Source: a virus
DNA length: 64,000 bases
IMG/VR virus record: IMGVR_UViG_3300032157_000004
Location: 1-64,000 of that record
Direction: 5' to 3' (one strand)
The notes under the pieces were generated by a model. The model saw nothing but the letters and a program-made list of their open reading frames with translations. It made no database searches and was not told the origin of the DNA. Shown piece after piece: positions 50,601-64,000 of the stretch (its first letter is position 1; the number at the start of each line of letters is the position of its first letter). The position numbers were made by a program, and so were the translations under genes.

Positions 50601-53600
50601 GTATGCATAAGAGTTTCCCATGCCACCCCGTAAGGCTGTCCTTCTTCAATATCCTCAACGGTCAGATCGCCGTTCGCCTCTTTTACGATGATGTCAGACG
50701 GAACAGTCACCCGTCTCAGAACTCCTTTGTCATCTGCCCACTCGACTACGCTAGATGATCCTTTATGGAATACTTCGCGGACAACTGTTTTCATCCTGTT
50801 TCCTCTCTCAAGGATAGGCGTGACCGCTTGCCTTACGAGCGATCTTCATGCCGTTCTGTAGAAGTGCCTGAAAATTTTTTTCCTGTTTATTTTTTATTTC
50901 TTCATCAAATTTTCTGGCTTCGATACCTGGATGAGCGACCCAAGCTCTAAACTGGTCTGTGGGGCCGGACATTCCTGCGCCGGAATTGATGATGCCAGGA
51001 AAAGTTTTTGGAATAAATTGCCCAGGAAACGCAAGTCGCTTGGCAGTTTTAGGAAAGATAGCGTGGGAACGCGTGCCTTTGCTCACATAGGCATATATTC
51101 GATCCTCAGTCGTTGATTCGACCGTAATTTCATCCATGCCCACTTTAGGAATTACAACGGCAGGATCGAACGGAACAGCATGATCCCAGGTGCGTGTAGT
51201 GTCCTCAAAATTTTCTCGGATACTCTCACCAATATCCCTCATTGCATCGATCAGTGCGTGATTGATGCCCGCCCTGTTCAGTGGTCTAGGGATAATTGGC
51301 GTCAGTCTTAGCATCTTAGACAATAGGCTAATACAGAATCAGTAAAAATGCAATACCTAAGAAAATTTTAATATTTTTTCAAAAAATACTGGCACGTTGC
51401 GCTGCAAAGCCTTTGGCCCGTTTGTAGGTATAAATAGTCTAAATTGACAATTAAATCTTTCTAATGCACAATTATTCTTAAAGGAGAACTCTATGCTAAT
51501 TACCCTTCGCTGTAGTGGCTGCGGTACTGAAATTCAAAAACAACACTGGACTGTCAATCAGACTAGAAATTTTTGTTCTCTTGAGTGTAAGTGGAACTCT
51601 GAAAGAACAGCGATTGTCTGTCAAAACTGTAAAATTTCTTTTACCAAAAAGTCTAAGATCAACAACTCCGCAAGAAAATTTTGTTCTCGAAAATGCTATC
51701 TGGAATGGAAGGCTATAGTTGGAAGGGTTAAGCTGGTCTGCCAACAATGTGGGAAGAATTTTACTCGTCAAAAATGGGTTCCTTCTAAGTCTTATATCTG
51801 CTGCTCTCGTAAATGCCACACAGAGTTTCAAAGAAAAGATCGAGTAATAAATGGAAATGGTTATGTAGCCATCTGGGTTGATGACCAGAAAGTTTTAGAG
51901 CATCGCTTTGTAATGGAGCAGTATCTAGGACGTTCCCTTCTCGAGAACGAAATAGTTCATCACATCAACAATAATCGAACAGACAATCGAGTTGAAAATC
52001 TTCAAGTGATGACTCAAGGACAGCATGTAGGGCTTCACAATAAGAATAGGCAGCTATAGTATGCTCGATCTTTGAGCAGCAAAATTCTTAGCCCATTTCC
52101 AGGCTTGCCACGCGCCGTTTGAAAGTCCAAAACCGCAGTTGACACGTTCTCTGGTTATAGCCCCCGTCACGTCGTAGTCTTTCTGCCAGATCTGTCCAGT
52201 CTTGTCGCACTGGCAAGGTGGGCGACCTAGCTTGGAATGGGCCAGCCGGATAATCGCCATCTCTGCTTGTAGATCTAGCTCACGTACCCCCGCCAAATAG
52301 TTTAGACGCACGTTACGATAGCCGTGACCGCAGATAACTTTGCTGTTCCACTCATCTGCATCTTCGTTCCACACAGCGGCGCTGACACGTACAATGCCCA
52401 GATAGGGATCTTCCAGATACATACAGGCTGTGTGCGTACATTCTGTGCAACCGTTGGCGCAACTATTGTTGCGACAGTTTGGTCGTACCAAAATAGCTTG
52501 TCGGGAAGGATCAGTATAAGTGCGTCTAACATCTACAGTCGTTAAGAAGAAAGCCAGATTTTCATGGTCAGGCACACCTTCAATCACATTCAAGAATTCC
52601 TGCTTAACCATACGGTAGCGGGGAATCTCAATTGTGACATTACCGGAAGCCAGCGTAATTTTGCTCGGCGTAATCTGACGATTAGAACCTGGATAAAAAA
52701 TTTTTATTTCATCCACCGATGCCGCTGATGTCGAGATAGGCCCGACTACGCCTACACCGTTTGGGTTCTCATAGTCGATAGGGGAATCTGCTTCCAGCAC
52801 TTCTATCACCGGAGAGCCAGCGGCTAAGATACGCGGATAACGGGTTACGATCTTGCATTTAATTTTTTGCTGATCGACCCACCTGGGATTGTCGTTGTAC
52901 TCACCTTGTATATAGGTTGGACAAAGTGGGTAGCCGCATACCTGCTCAATTTCTTGTTGAGCTTCTGCCAAAGCATTCGCAATCGTCATACGTTGATATT
53001 CTGTCCAGTAGGGATCGCAGCCTTTGAGATATTGATTCTCATAGTTAACGCCCCAAAAGGCAGCTTCTTCGTAGCCGATGATCTTGGCGTATCTTGCCAG
53101 AGACACCGCACAATTAGGCGTAGTCTCCAGTTCCTCCATCTGGTCATAGACAGTCTCTAAGACCAGCGGTGTACCTTGTCCCGATCCTGATGTTGCCATT
53201 AGCTTACGACCTCCGTATCGACAGGGAAGGAGTAGCCGACTTTATAGGAGAACACGGTGTATGTGCCTGGAGCAAGTCGTGGAAGATTGTCATAAGCATC
53301 TCTAGCGACACCAAAGCTATCTGTCACACCCCGCCATACTGTTGTAGCAACATTGTTGCTGGTAGCAAAGCTGACTTCGACTCCTTGAATTGGCGCACTG
53401 TTGTCGCTGCGTGTGATTGTGTAGGTAAACTCAACAGCCGACGTTACTCGATCATCGACCACATACTCTAAGTTCTGTTGGGAGATACTTTCGTGGCTGA
53501 TTGCAATAGCTACAGGGCCAGGAGTATCTGCTTCTCCCGCCGTTGTCACATATTTGTACCAGCCCAGTCCAGCTTCACTTTTTGTTCCGGCGCTGGCTGC

Positions 53601-56600
53601 GAAGGCAGCGCCTCCTTTAGAAATTTGCAGGTCAAATGTGCTGCCTAAGCCTAAAACTTCGTTGTTGGTCACATCGACCAGGACAAACAAAATTGTATTA
53701 GGCTGGTTTCGCACCCAACCTCCAGCATTCTGCATCGCTGCCTCCTTTCCAAAAAATTAAAAAATTTTTTAATCTTCTGTGATGTTGAGTTCGCCCGCAG
53801 CAATCTGGGGTTCGATGCCTGTCGAGACAGACAAAGAAGCGGTGAGTGCGCCAGAGTAAATCAAATATCCTGAGCCAGAAGGCGCGACACCCACACCGGC
53901 ATGCGTAAGTGTGTTAGAGCCGCTGGTACACTCTGGAAAAACAATGTCCGCTACGTTGCTCACAGCCCCACCAGAAACAGCCCAGCCACCCGATGTTCTA
54001 GCGACGGCGACTCTAGCGTAAGCGCCGTAGTTTGCTTCGTTAGTTGACTGGTTGCCCGCTTCACCAGGATCGGCGGTGTGGAAAGAGACATAGAGGTTTG
54101 TTGCCGGAGAACTGGCATCGTTTTGTGCCAGATCGTCCAATGTTGTGCCGTTGAAAATAAGCTCTAAGATATCTGTCTCAAAAGCATTCGACTTGCCCAT
54201 GATTTCTTCTCCTTTTAGAAAATTTTCTAAGCCATTGCTTTCGACATGCCGCGCCACATGCCCTTAGCCATTGCATTGCCGACTGCAAGCTCCGGCCCTG
54301 CTCGTAAAGTTGACGTGCCAAAGATGTTGGCGGACACACGTCCAATTGCGATTATAGCACCGATTACAACAGATGTGTTAGCAATTTCTGCTCTGGCCCT
54401 GCCGATCAATACGGCTGACACATCAAACGTAGAAGTTCCTTCGATTAAAGCAGCCGTCTCACCTGGGGCCAGTGTGTTTGCAATAACATCAGACAGACCT
54501 TCAATCAGAGCATTTCCGTAAATTTTTCCATGTATCTCTGATGAAAGTGCAGAGCTTCCCGTTATGGATGCACTAGCAAAAATTTTTCCTGTAGCGCCGA
54601 CCGTAACGGTAGCTCCACCCGTTATTTGGCTGGAAAGCTGAACTGGAGCAATGGGATCAGCGGAAACAGTAGACGTTCCGTTTATTTGCGCTTGGCCGTA
54701 AAGTCTTTCTGGCCCCCAGTCGGTTCCACCCGTTGCTTCTGCTGGCTCGTAAGCCATGTCCTCTAAGGTAAGCCCAGCACCGCCGTTCCATAGGTCATCA
54801 ACATCACCATCGGTAAAGACATACCCTCTCCACAACCCGACAGGGCCAATCAGACCGTCTGTAGAGTTTGCTGCCCCGCCTGTGTCGTTACCGCCGATGC
54901 GGAAGGCGTTTGTGCTGTCTCTAAGTCCGCCTGATAAAGCGCCTGTCGCAAACGAGTCTCCGTCGATAGAGATACCGACAAGATTGCTGACAGGATCGTG
55001 GATAAGGGCAACCATATGCCAAGAATTTGCTGTGATCGTTACGGTTGCTGATGCAAAGGCTGTATTGCCCGCATTACGAACAAGAAAACGTAGCTGCCCG
55101 CTGACAGCAATATCTAGCTCATACTCTGTCGATCCTGAACTCCACTTTGCCACAATCGGTTTGGTGTTGCCACCGGAGTTTGGATCGACATCAGGTAGGT
55201 TGAGCCAGATCATCCATGAAAAGCCAACATCACCACCTAAACTTAGCGTAGTGTTATCAGCACGGCTTAGAGATTCTGCACTGGCTTTAACAAAACTGGC
55301 GGCAAGAGGATAGACATGCCCAGTGTTACTGCCAACCGTATTGTTATCGGTCAGCGTCTCATTCGCCATCGCCTCTGCCCGACTGCCGCTGGCTTCGTTT
55401 AATTTATAGTAGCGAGTCAGGTTGCGATAGAGTTGAGGGTAGGCCATCTTTAGTTGATAGAGATTTCCAGATTAGGAAGCCGGATAGTGTTGCCTACTGT
55501 GGCGCTGTAGCTTGTTTCTAAGTCCCACCAGATTAGAATTTCACGGTTGCCCTGTGTAGCATTGTCATCCGTCAAACACGCATACAGAGCCGGATTCCCA
55601 GAAGCCGGAATAGATCCGCCTGATGCTGTCCAGATTAGATCTTTAATCTGGACAAAGGCTTTGTTTAGAGTGTCGTCCTCTGTGAGCGTGTCAAAGTCCG
55701 TACTGTCGTTATTAACTGCGATACCTCCGGTAGTGTAGCCATTACCGGAGGCTATCTCAGTCAACTCACTCTTAGTGTTGGTATCGACAGTGGGAGCGAC
55801 GGCACTGGTAAACAGGGCAACATAGAAACTAGTCGGGATTGTCCCGCCTCTAAACGCCCACTCTAAGGCACGACGTTTGCCCTTGTTTGTCCAGCCCATT
55901 GCTCAACTCTCCTATCGAGTGGACTTGCGCCAACCAGCGGCGATAGCTTCTTCCTCAGTGCAGAAAAATTTTTCTCCTGCACCTTCGTCTATCTTCACTC
56001 TATCATAATATTGTCCGTCCGGCACATGGAAAATTTTATCTCCCGAAGAAGAAATATTTCCCTTGATATCCAGACAGGGAGGTTGAGAGGGCGGTTCGGG
56101 TTCTGTTACCCCTTCTTCTTCCTCCGGCACAACCTGTGGCTCCATTGTCACAGTCGGCACAAGATTGGCCTTTGCCTCATTGGTCGCTGTTGCCACCGCT
56201 GGCGGGCGGGGATCTTTGATTACAAAGCTACAATTCGTCACCGAGAACAGCGCCAGCACAAACAGAGAAAATTTTAAAAAATTTATCATGCGCTATCTTC
56301 CTCCAGCAACCCCTCCAAGTAGGTCAGGAGGGAGCTTCGGGGGTTGACAGAAGCCTTCTCCTCATCATAGAACCTTTGTGCTTGTTCTTGGCTCAGATTC
56401 ATCTGTTCGATTTGTGTGACGGTGTACTCTTTGACACCCTCATAGACACGACCAGTCTCGCTGTCCACATGGCGTCCAGCCGCCACGTCACCCTCTTGAC
56501 GCTTTTGTGCGTCGTCGCGTTCGTCATCAGTTCTCAAAACGTCCATCACTGTCTTCCAAACTTTCTGCCACTTCTTCAATGGCACTCTGTACTGCGTCGT

Positions 56601-59600
56601 CCGATGTAAGGTTCTCTAGGAACATGGAAATTCCCCATATTCCTGTCCAAGCTAAAAACAAATTACTAGGTACGGTCGGATATTGAAACAATAGGATGAC
56701 AAAAATAGAAATGTAGGCGGCTACACACAATGGACAAGAGATGCCGCGTCCTAAATTAGATTCAGGTTTTCCATCCACTCCATAGCTATACGCGCCCAGT
56801 TTTATTCTAACTGCTTTGAAGATTCCAATTTGCTGCTCTGATTTAGGCCACCCAATATACGGCCCCTCCAAAGAGCTTATCAAACTGCTTAAACAGTAGA
56901 CAGAAAAAACAGCAAACAAAAGCCTAATTATATCACCCAATTTGCCAGCTTCTCCTCAAGATAAGAGACTAGCCCTTTACGATTGCGATTCGCCATCTCC
57001 GACTTGTATACCCCGTTGACCTGTTCGTAGGTATAGCCGGATTTTTCTAGCTCGGCTTTGACCTGTTCCACTGTCATATTCTCAGGGTTGAAGATCGGTT
57101 CCGCTGTGCTGACGATTCCAGTTGCCGTTGCGCTCGTGGTCGCCGCAGATGCCGTCATAGGCTGTGCTACAACAGCACTTGTCACAGGCTCAGAAACTAC
57201 AACAGGCTCCGGTTCCGGTTCTGTGCTTGGTACGACATCGCCTACAGGCTCCGCTGGCGGTTGTGTAGCCTCACCATTGCTTCCTACAACGACGAAAAGA
57301 TATTTTCCTGTGTATTTATCTTTCTTCGCCAGGAAGCCCCGTTTTTGAGGGTCATCCTTAGATCCCAAGTCACGTTTATCTACCCACCCACGCGGGCGAT
57401 CCTTACCAAAGACATAAGTAGCACCTGTGAAGTCGCCTGTCCAGGTAGCGTCTACTTGTTCTCCCTGATACTCAATGCGCTCCATCCCCATTGCGCCGAC
57501 TTGATTGGACATAGTTTTCATGCCTCCTGTTGAGAATAGAGCGGTTTTAGCATGGTTAACCACCGCCGCTCTGTTTCGACTACTGCTGCCACAGCATCCC
57601 ATTGGTCGCTCCCCTCTGTATAAGGCTGGGAAAAGTCCCATAATTTTTTCTAAAAATTTTATGCGATGTCCCTCTGTGCCGTTAACCTCCGTGCGGTTCT
57701 GACCTTCTCTCCTGTAGAGATAGCCGCGCTCTCTGACATGCACACCACACCAGCCTTTAAGCCCTAATGCGACATTAAAAGCCCAATCTTCTCGACCGTC
57801 TCCCATGATAGCCGGATAGCCGCCTACTTCTTGCCAAGCCGCTCTAGGAAAGACAATTCCGGCATGGATATGGTTCTTGTAGATTAGCTTTTCAAAATCG
57901 TATTCCTCCATCGGCCAGGGTCTTGTGCGTTGATTTCTGTTAAACATCTGGATATCGTCATAAGCAAAAGAGTGAGGATTGTCCTCACATGCCTGAACAA
58001 GATGCTCCAGAGAAAAATTTTCTCGCATATCATCGGCGGAAAGAAAAGTAATATATTTTCCCACCGCTCTTTGGATGCCGAAATTTAGCGCCTGAGCCGT
58101 GCCTACGTTAGTTTCCAGACGAAAACCCTTGATCCCCTTTGCTTCACTGACAAGTGCTTTGATGTATTCTTCGCTGTTGTCGGTTGAACAATCATCTACG
58201 ATGATAACTTCAAATGATTGGAGAGTTTGAGGCTCCATTCGTCCCAGCGAACTACGGCCTCCGATGAGAGAAGCAATACAATCTTCAAGATAACGACCGT
58301 AATTAAAGCACGGCACAACCACCGAAAGGAGAGGCGGAGTGCGTATGAAAACATCTCTCTTTTCAGGTTCTCGATCCAAAAGCTCGCGTATTCCTGATCC
58401 ATATCTCTCTGTTTCTTTTCTTTCGTGATGCATCCCTGGAATATCAGGAATAGGCAGCACATTCATTCCCGCCCTAGCCACTCGCCACTGGTATTCGGCT
58501 GTGTTTCCCCAAAGAGGGTAGGTCTTTTCGTTAAGATAGCCCACAGATCGTACAGCCGCATTACTAATAAACATAAAAGTGCCATGAACATAACCCAGCT
58601 TGCCAAACGCAGGATGATCACCACGAATACGCTCACCAAAAAAGGCGTAGTGCTTTCTAGCAAGCCTAATAACTTCCAAGAAATTAAGATCATCAAACCA
58701 GATATCTTGGTTAAGAACCAACACATCCCCGCCAGCTTCTTTAATGCCTCTATTGACTGCTCCGGCGAAGTAACCTTTTCTATCCAGTCGAATAACCTTG
58801 ATGTCATTGCCGTCTTGATGCTCCCATCTTTTATCGACATCCTCCTGTTTAAGAGGATCTTCACTCATGTCGTCAACAATGATTAAAGGAAATTTTCTGG
58901 GTAAGGATCGAATCAAGCGGTCAAGAGTCGCATGGCCGTTGTAGAACGGGACAACAATGGTGAAATCACTCACTGATTCTTCTCTCTTTAAATTTTTTAA
59001 AAATTTTCACATTACCCACCCCGTCCTGCCCACCCTGCGTGGGGGTGAGGGCGTGGCCCATTGGATACTTGCGTGCCGTTGCTGCCCGAATCAACTCAAC
59101 TAACTGCCTCCGCCTTGCTCCGTCACGAGACGATTTCGGATAAATACACCTGTATGCCTCAGTTGCGTTCCAGGTTTCGAGATAGGCTTCCACGAACGCC
59201 CTGTGTTTGGCCGAAAGCGCCACAACTCCACCCCCACTTCATTCGCCACTCCACACTCGCCCCACTCGTCAGCGCGGTGGCTGATGGAGCTAACGCACAA
59301 AAACTTCCGCCGTTCTATCAGCGTCATCAGCCGTCAAATAGATGTTCGTGCCGTCACTCGCTGCCGACTTGTATATCTGCCCTGCGCTGGTCATGGTGAT
59401 TTGCACCACCGTTGGCGCGTAGCCTAGACCGTGCGCAATCGTGGCCTCGCTCGTGCCCACTGTCTGCGCGCCCAATGCTTTGAGCATCATCGCCTTTGTC
59501 ACAGTCGCCGTATGATTCGGCTCGGTCAGGTTGTGCGTGCCTGCGCTGCTCTCGGTGATGTCGCCATTGATGAGTGTATTGTCCTGCACGAGTGTGTAAT

Positions 59601-62600
59601 CGGCACTGGACTCGATGCGGATAGCACGCCTACCCGTCGTACTCTCGCAATTGTTGCGATACACTTTGTTGCGTAAGGCATTGGCTCCCGTGATATGGAT
59701 AGCTCCCTGGTTGCCTGCGCTGGAGTTAATGCACTCATTGGCTTCAATCAGATTGTCGCCACGCTCGCACAGGATGGCCGAGCCGCCATTGGATTTGAGA
59801 TAATTGCTCGTGACCTTATGCCGCCCACCCGCGCCGATGTAGACACAATGCACGTTGTTGGTCGTCTCGACGCGATTGCCTGTCACCAAATGACCGCTGC
59901 CTGAGAGCAGTTGTATGGCGTTGCCGAGCGTGTTGCGTGAGACATTATTGACCACCACCATGCCATCGGTGTTGTTGTTGAGGCGTACCCCACCGCGGCA
60001 ATTCGTGAATTGATTACCCGCAACGAGTATGTCCTGCGGCCCACTTAGACCACCGATAAAGACAGGCGCATTGTTGCTGGCGTGGGTGTAGTCAATAAAA
60101 TGGTTGTTGATGATAGAGATGCGGTAGGCCAGGCCATTGACGCTGTTATCGTCTGTGTGCGCCGCCTGCCCATAGCAGATATTGCCCTGAATGAGAATAT
60201 CGGTCGTAATGACGCCGCTTTGTCCAGCTACCTCAAAGCACGACCCTTGATTGCTAATGATGCCCGGATTGCGCAGGATATTGTTGAGATAGCGGCTGCC
60301 CACCACCCCTTGCGCTATTTCGAGACAGCGTGAGGTAGAGCCGTCAATGACATTGCCAGTCCATACATTGCGTCCATGCGTAGCGGTATCGCCATAGTCC
60401 TCACAGGCAGACCGATGCACCGTGTGAGATGCGTCCTCAAAGCCGTAGTTGTCGAGGATGCGGTTGCCCTCGACCAAGCCATCCAGCACGCCGTACCATA
60501 GGCCAACCGCCTGCGACCAGCCCGTGATGGTGCAACCTCGAATGACGGGGCGCAAGGCACCGTTGACATAGACACCCTTAGAAACGCCGCCTGTTGTGCC
60601 CGCTGGATCGTTATGCCCGCCGTCAATGCGGCAATCCAGCACGTGCAGATCGTCACCGCCGCCATCCACAGAAATGCCGATGGCACGCACATTGCGAATC
60701 CACACATTTGCCAGTGTGCAGCGCGCCGCTGTGATGTAAGCCCCACAGTTGACAGTTTGGCTGAGATTGACCGCAGCCTCGCCGCGTTGACCATCAATTT
60801 GCAGATTGGCAAGCGTTACGTCAGCCTCTTCGATGGCAAAGGCGTTATGGCTGGCGTCATCGGCGACCAGTATTTTGCTAGCCTGGATACCCGCGCCAAT
60901 GAAAGTTTGCCCTGCCAGTGGAGTAATGGCTGCCGAAATGAAATAGCTGCCTTGCGGGAAAAAGACAACGCCATTTGCGCCCGCGGCATCTCTGGCGGCG
61001 TGGATGGCGCTCAGGTCGTCGGCAACGCCATCGCCAACCGCCTCATAACGCTTGACGGAATAGACCGCGTTATAGGCAATATGCAGCGCCAGATGGTCGT
61101 CCTTATGCGCTTGTTGCCCTACGCCTGCAAAGTCAGTCCTGAGCATCAGTATCCAGCCTCATAGCCGCTCTCGTACCCCGGCCCCGCTAGTCATGCTCTA
61201 CCCAATCCGCCGTTGTACATGTAAGTCAAGTCGTCCAGTGTGGGCGTATAATCCTTACCAAATTCGACGGGGCCGACTCTGCCCGTCAGGAATTTGGAGA
61301 TAACACCACCGATTACAAATGGCTTTGCTGTGTCAGCGGGAGCTTGCGAGCGTGCAGCATCAACCGGTGTACCGCCGTTGACACTGATATAAAGGCGCTG
61401 TGTGCTGGCCTTGTGCCAACCCACGACTAGATGCCAGGCGTTGAGCGCGACACTGGATGCCGCCGATGCTACCGATGAGATAGCCGAGCCGTTGCCGGTG
61501 ACAAAGCTGGCACGGCCTGTAGAGATAAGGTAAAGCGCATACTCATAGCCAGATGCGCTGTCGGCTGTGACTTTGCCAACGAAGGGCGAATCGGTCAGTG
61601 CGCCGGGGCGCAGCCACGCTGACAGCCAGAAATCTATGTCGCTGGTCGAAAGTGCGGCGCTGTCGGCACAAGAGAGGCTATCCTCGCTAGCGGCCACGAA
61701 GCTGGCGGCTAATGGGTAGATCAAGCCTGTGGCGCTGCCAACCGAGCTATCATCGGTGAGTGTGCTGGCCCCAATGCTATCGGCTCGTGTGCCGCTGGTC
61801 TCGTCCAGCTTCCACGCCGCCACGCGACTGGCGAGCAATGCAGCAGGAGAATAGCCCCCACCCCCGCTCACCTGGCCCCTTGCTGCTGCAACTGGATAGG
61901 GCATCGTTACGTCTCACTATAGTAGAAAACAGTTGTAGCTACATTGCCGCTAACAGTTGTCTGTAGCTGTAATTTTTTATTGACAGTTGCCAGCTTCAAC
62001 TTTCCTCTAGGCGTAAACTGCACAGTGCCGTTGGCTGGCAAATAGAGAGATGCTAAAACTGTACCGGATGTTTCTTCTTTCAAATCAACGCGCATAGCCG
62101 TGTCTACACTAATAAGAACGTCTGTGATAACAAGTTTTTGTCCAGTCGTAGGCGCATTTGTGACACTGGCAGCACTAGCTGACTGATTAGCGGAAGTGAA
62201 CCTGGCTCCAGATACTCCAAAGACGCTTTCCCAACCTGGCCCGCCGTCCTTAACAGCTTCAGGACTTCCATCAGCACCAATCAGAGAAACAGATAGCGGA
62301 TTGTCCGGCCCGACCTCAACTCCATCTTCATATAACCTCACTGCATCAGCCATCAGTGTTCTCCTTAATTGAATTACCAGCGACGAATATCTTCTTGAAA
62401 ATTTTTAAATCCTAACCTTACAAAACCTTCAAAGCCAAGCCGCTTGTGACCGCTGCGACTTAAAGTTCCTACATAGGGATCGAATAAGCTGCCTGTGTCG
62501 ATGATGGTTAGTCTCGGATAATAGGCATGAAGGCGAGAAACGAGTGTTGGAGAAGCCCCTTGACCTGCGGAAAGTAAAATAGTGTCAGGTGCATATTTTT

Positions 62601-64000
62601 GAACTCTGAAACATATCTCTGCCTCTAGCTCGTCAACTTCTTCAAAAGCATGAGTTGGATGGCATTCGATATGGTATCCGATAGGAAAACCTTTTAGCTT
62701 GCTGAGATGAGAAGCGCCGACAATCAGCGACCTTCTCTTTTTCAGACACTCAATAAAAGGCCAAAGTTCCCCCTGGTCGGATGCTTTGTTCATCACGTCG
62801 GCGTCATACCAGTCAACATCTAAATTATTTTCTTGAAGCCATTGCGTTGCTCTGGTGGCATGAAGGGCTATACTGGTAATGCCATGAGTAATGCCATTAT
62901 CTCTCATCATGGCAATAAGAGCATCTGCCTGTTTGCGAGAGTAGGGAGAGCCGTCGCAGTTAATTCCCTTTTTTCCCAAAATACAGAAAAAGCCGCCATC
63001 GGAGATTCTGGCAAAGGAAAAACCAGGCTCCGTCTCAATCCGGTGTACGAATTGCCGGATGCTGAGCGGCTTCACCGAAACAGCGGGAATTTTTTCTTCG
63101 ACGGTCATGCGCTTACGTCTTATCATGCACCATTCTTTCTAAGGAATTTTCTAGTTGAGAAACAACAGTATTATACGAGAACTGCTGTATAAGTTTCAAG
63201 CCCTTATTTTTTAAATTTTTTCGCAGGTCAGGTTCTTCGATTAGGCGCATAGTAGCGGCTGCCATTGCCTCCGCATCATCGACAGGAACTCTTAGGGCTG
63301 TCTGCTCATGGATAGCAAAATCGCGGTTAGCGCCGATATCAGAGCAAACAGGAACGCAACCGCAAGCAATAGCTTCTGCCACTGGGTTACACCATCCGGC
63401 TCTGCGATGATTATCAAGGAAAGCATGACCGTGCTGGAGAAACTTGACCAACTCATACTGGGTAAACTTGCGGCCCCAGTAGGAATCCACTTCAATATCG
63501 TGCTTCTCTTTGACAAGTTCGATAGCTTTTTTAACAACCTCAGTTCCTTTTCTCTCTCTTGGGTCGCCTGAGTAAACTACTGTAAAAGGTCTATCTTGAG
63601 GTTCTTCTGCAAGAGGAAAGAACATACTTAGGTTTATACCGCCGAAGGCTGGCCCTGCGGGATAGCCGACCTGGTTTTTCACCCATTCAAGTTGCCAGCT
63701 TGAATCTGCCAAAATTAAAAATTTTCTCTGCATGGCATCGTAAATCATTTTCTGGGCAGCGTCGTAAAAATTTTTTCCTGTCTTGAGAGCTTGCGCCATC
63801 TGCTCAGTCGGGTCAAAACCGAGAAGGCAGATCGCTTTGACTTTAGTATGGGCATTCAGTAAATGCTTGTAGAGTTCAGGTTTCCAGTCTACTATGCCAA
63901 TTAAAACATCCATGTAAGCTCTATCTACTTCTTCCAGCCTCCTACAGTCAGCAAAAGAAGTCAACCACTTAACTTGGGTTCCCTCTGGATGGTAGATAGT

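Overview
This window is a large stretch of a tailed double-stranded DNA phage (or prophage) of siphovirus type. Evidence: a 2,104-residue tape measure gene preceded by a frameshifted tail-chaperone pair, a tail-tube gene, head-tail connector genes, fibre genes, an endolysin, a complete phage-style replication set, and seven or eight tRNA genes. No integrase, large terminase, portal or major capsid gene is visible. The head genes probably lie beyond position 64000, because the late genes run right to left. The host is a bacterium: promoters are sigma70-like (TTGACA, 17 bp, TATAAT-like) and two lipoproteins carry lipoboxes. I cannot name the host.

Layout. 1-3.3 kb (+ strand): a MoxR/CobS-like AAA+ ATPase and a CobT-like protein (HExxH domain, acidic linker, VWA domain), closed by a terminator. 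3.3-4.2 kb: a gene-free convergent region with unusual repeats. 4.2-13.9 kb (- strand): many small early genes, mostly unknown, several only 39-42 codons long, with tRNA-Leu, -Arg, -Gln and -Lys and two candidate structured RNAs. 13.9-16.1 kb: an endolysin with two predicted enzymatic domains and its partner. 16.1-31.7 kb: nucleotide metabolism and replication/recombination: MazG-like hydrolase, PrimPol-helicase, PD-(D/E)XK nuclease, family A DNA polymerase, RuvC-like resolvase, SSB-like protein, RecA/Sak4-like ATPase, Cas4-like nuclease, SLOG protein and SNF2 helicase. An ISL3-family insertion sequence with two passenger genes (27455-29727, exact 8-bp target duplication) interrupts the end of the SNF2 gene. 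31.8-34.9 kb: a Ro60 (TROVE-VWA) gene followed upstream by a tRNA/ncRNA cluster with two Y-RNA-like RNAs, one containing a circularly permuted tRNA-like module. 35.1-64 kb (- strand): structural genes read in the order connector, tail tube, chaperones, tape measure, tail tip and fibres, with a GC-richer fibre island at about 59-62 kb and glycosyltransferases at 57-59 and 62.4-64 kb.

How it fits together. Early genes share a leader built from AGAGAAAAC repeats and a set of near-consensus promoters reading leftward. The replication proteins would prime, copy, recombine and resolve phage DNA. The Ro60 protein and its Y-like RNAs form a probable RNA-handling module (RNA quality control or nuclease tethering in known bacteria). 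The CobS/CobT-like pair is a second ATPase-VWA machine of unknown substrate. The late operon builds a long tail (about 0.3 micrometre predicted from the tape measure) whose tube protein carries an Asp-box beta-propeller, and the glycosyltransferases may decorate virion or host glycans.
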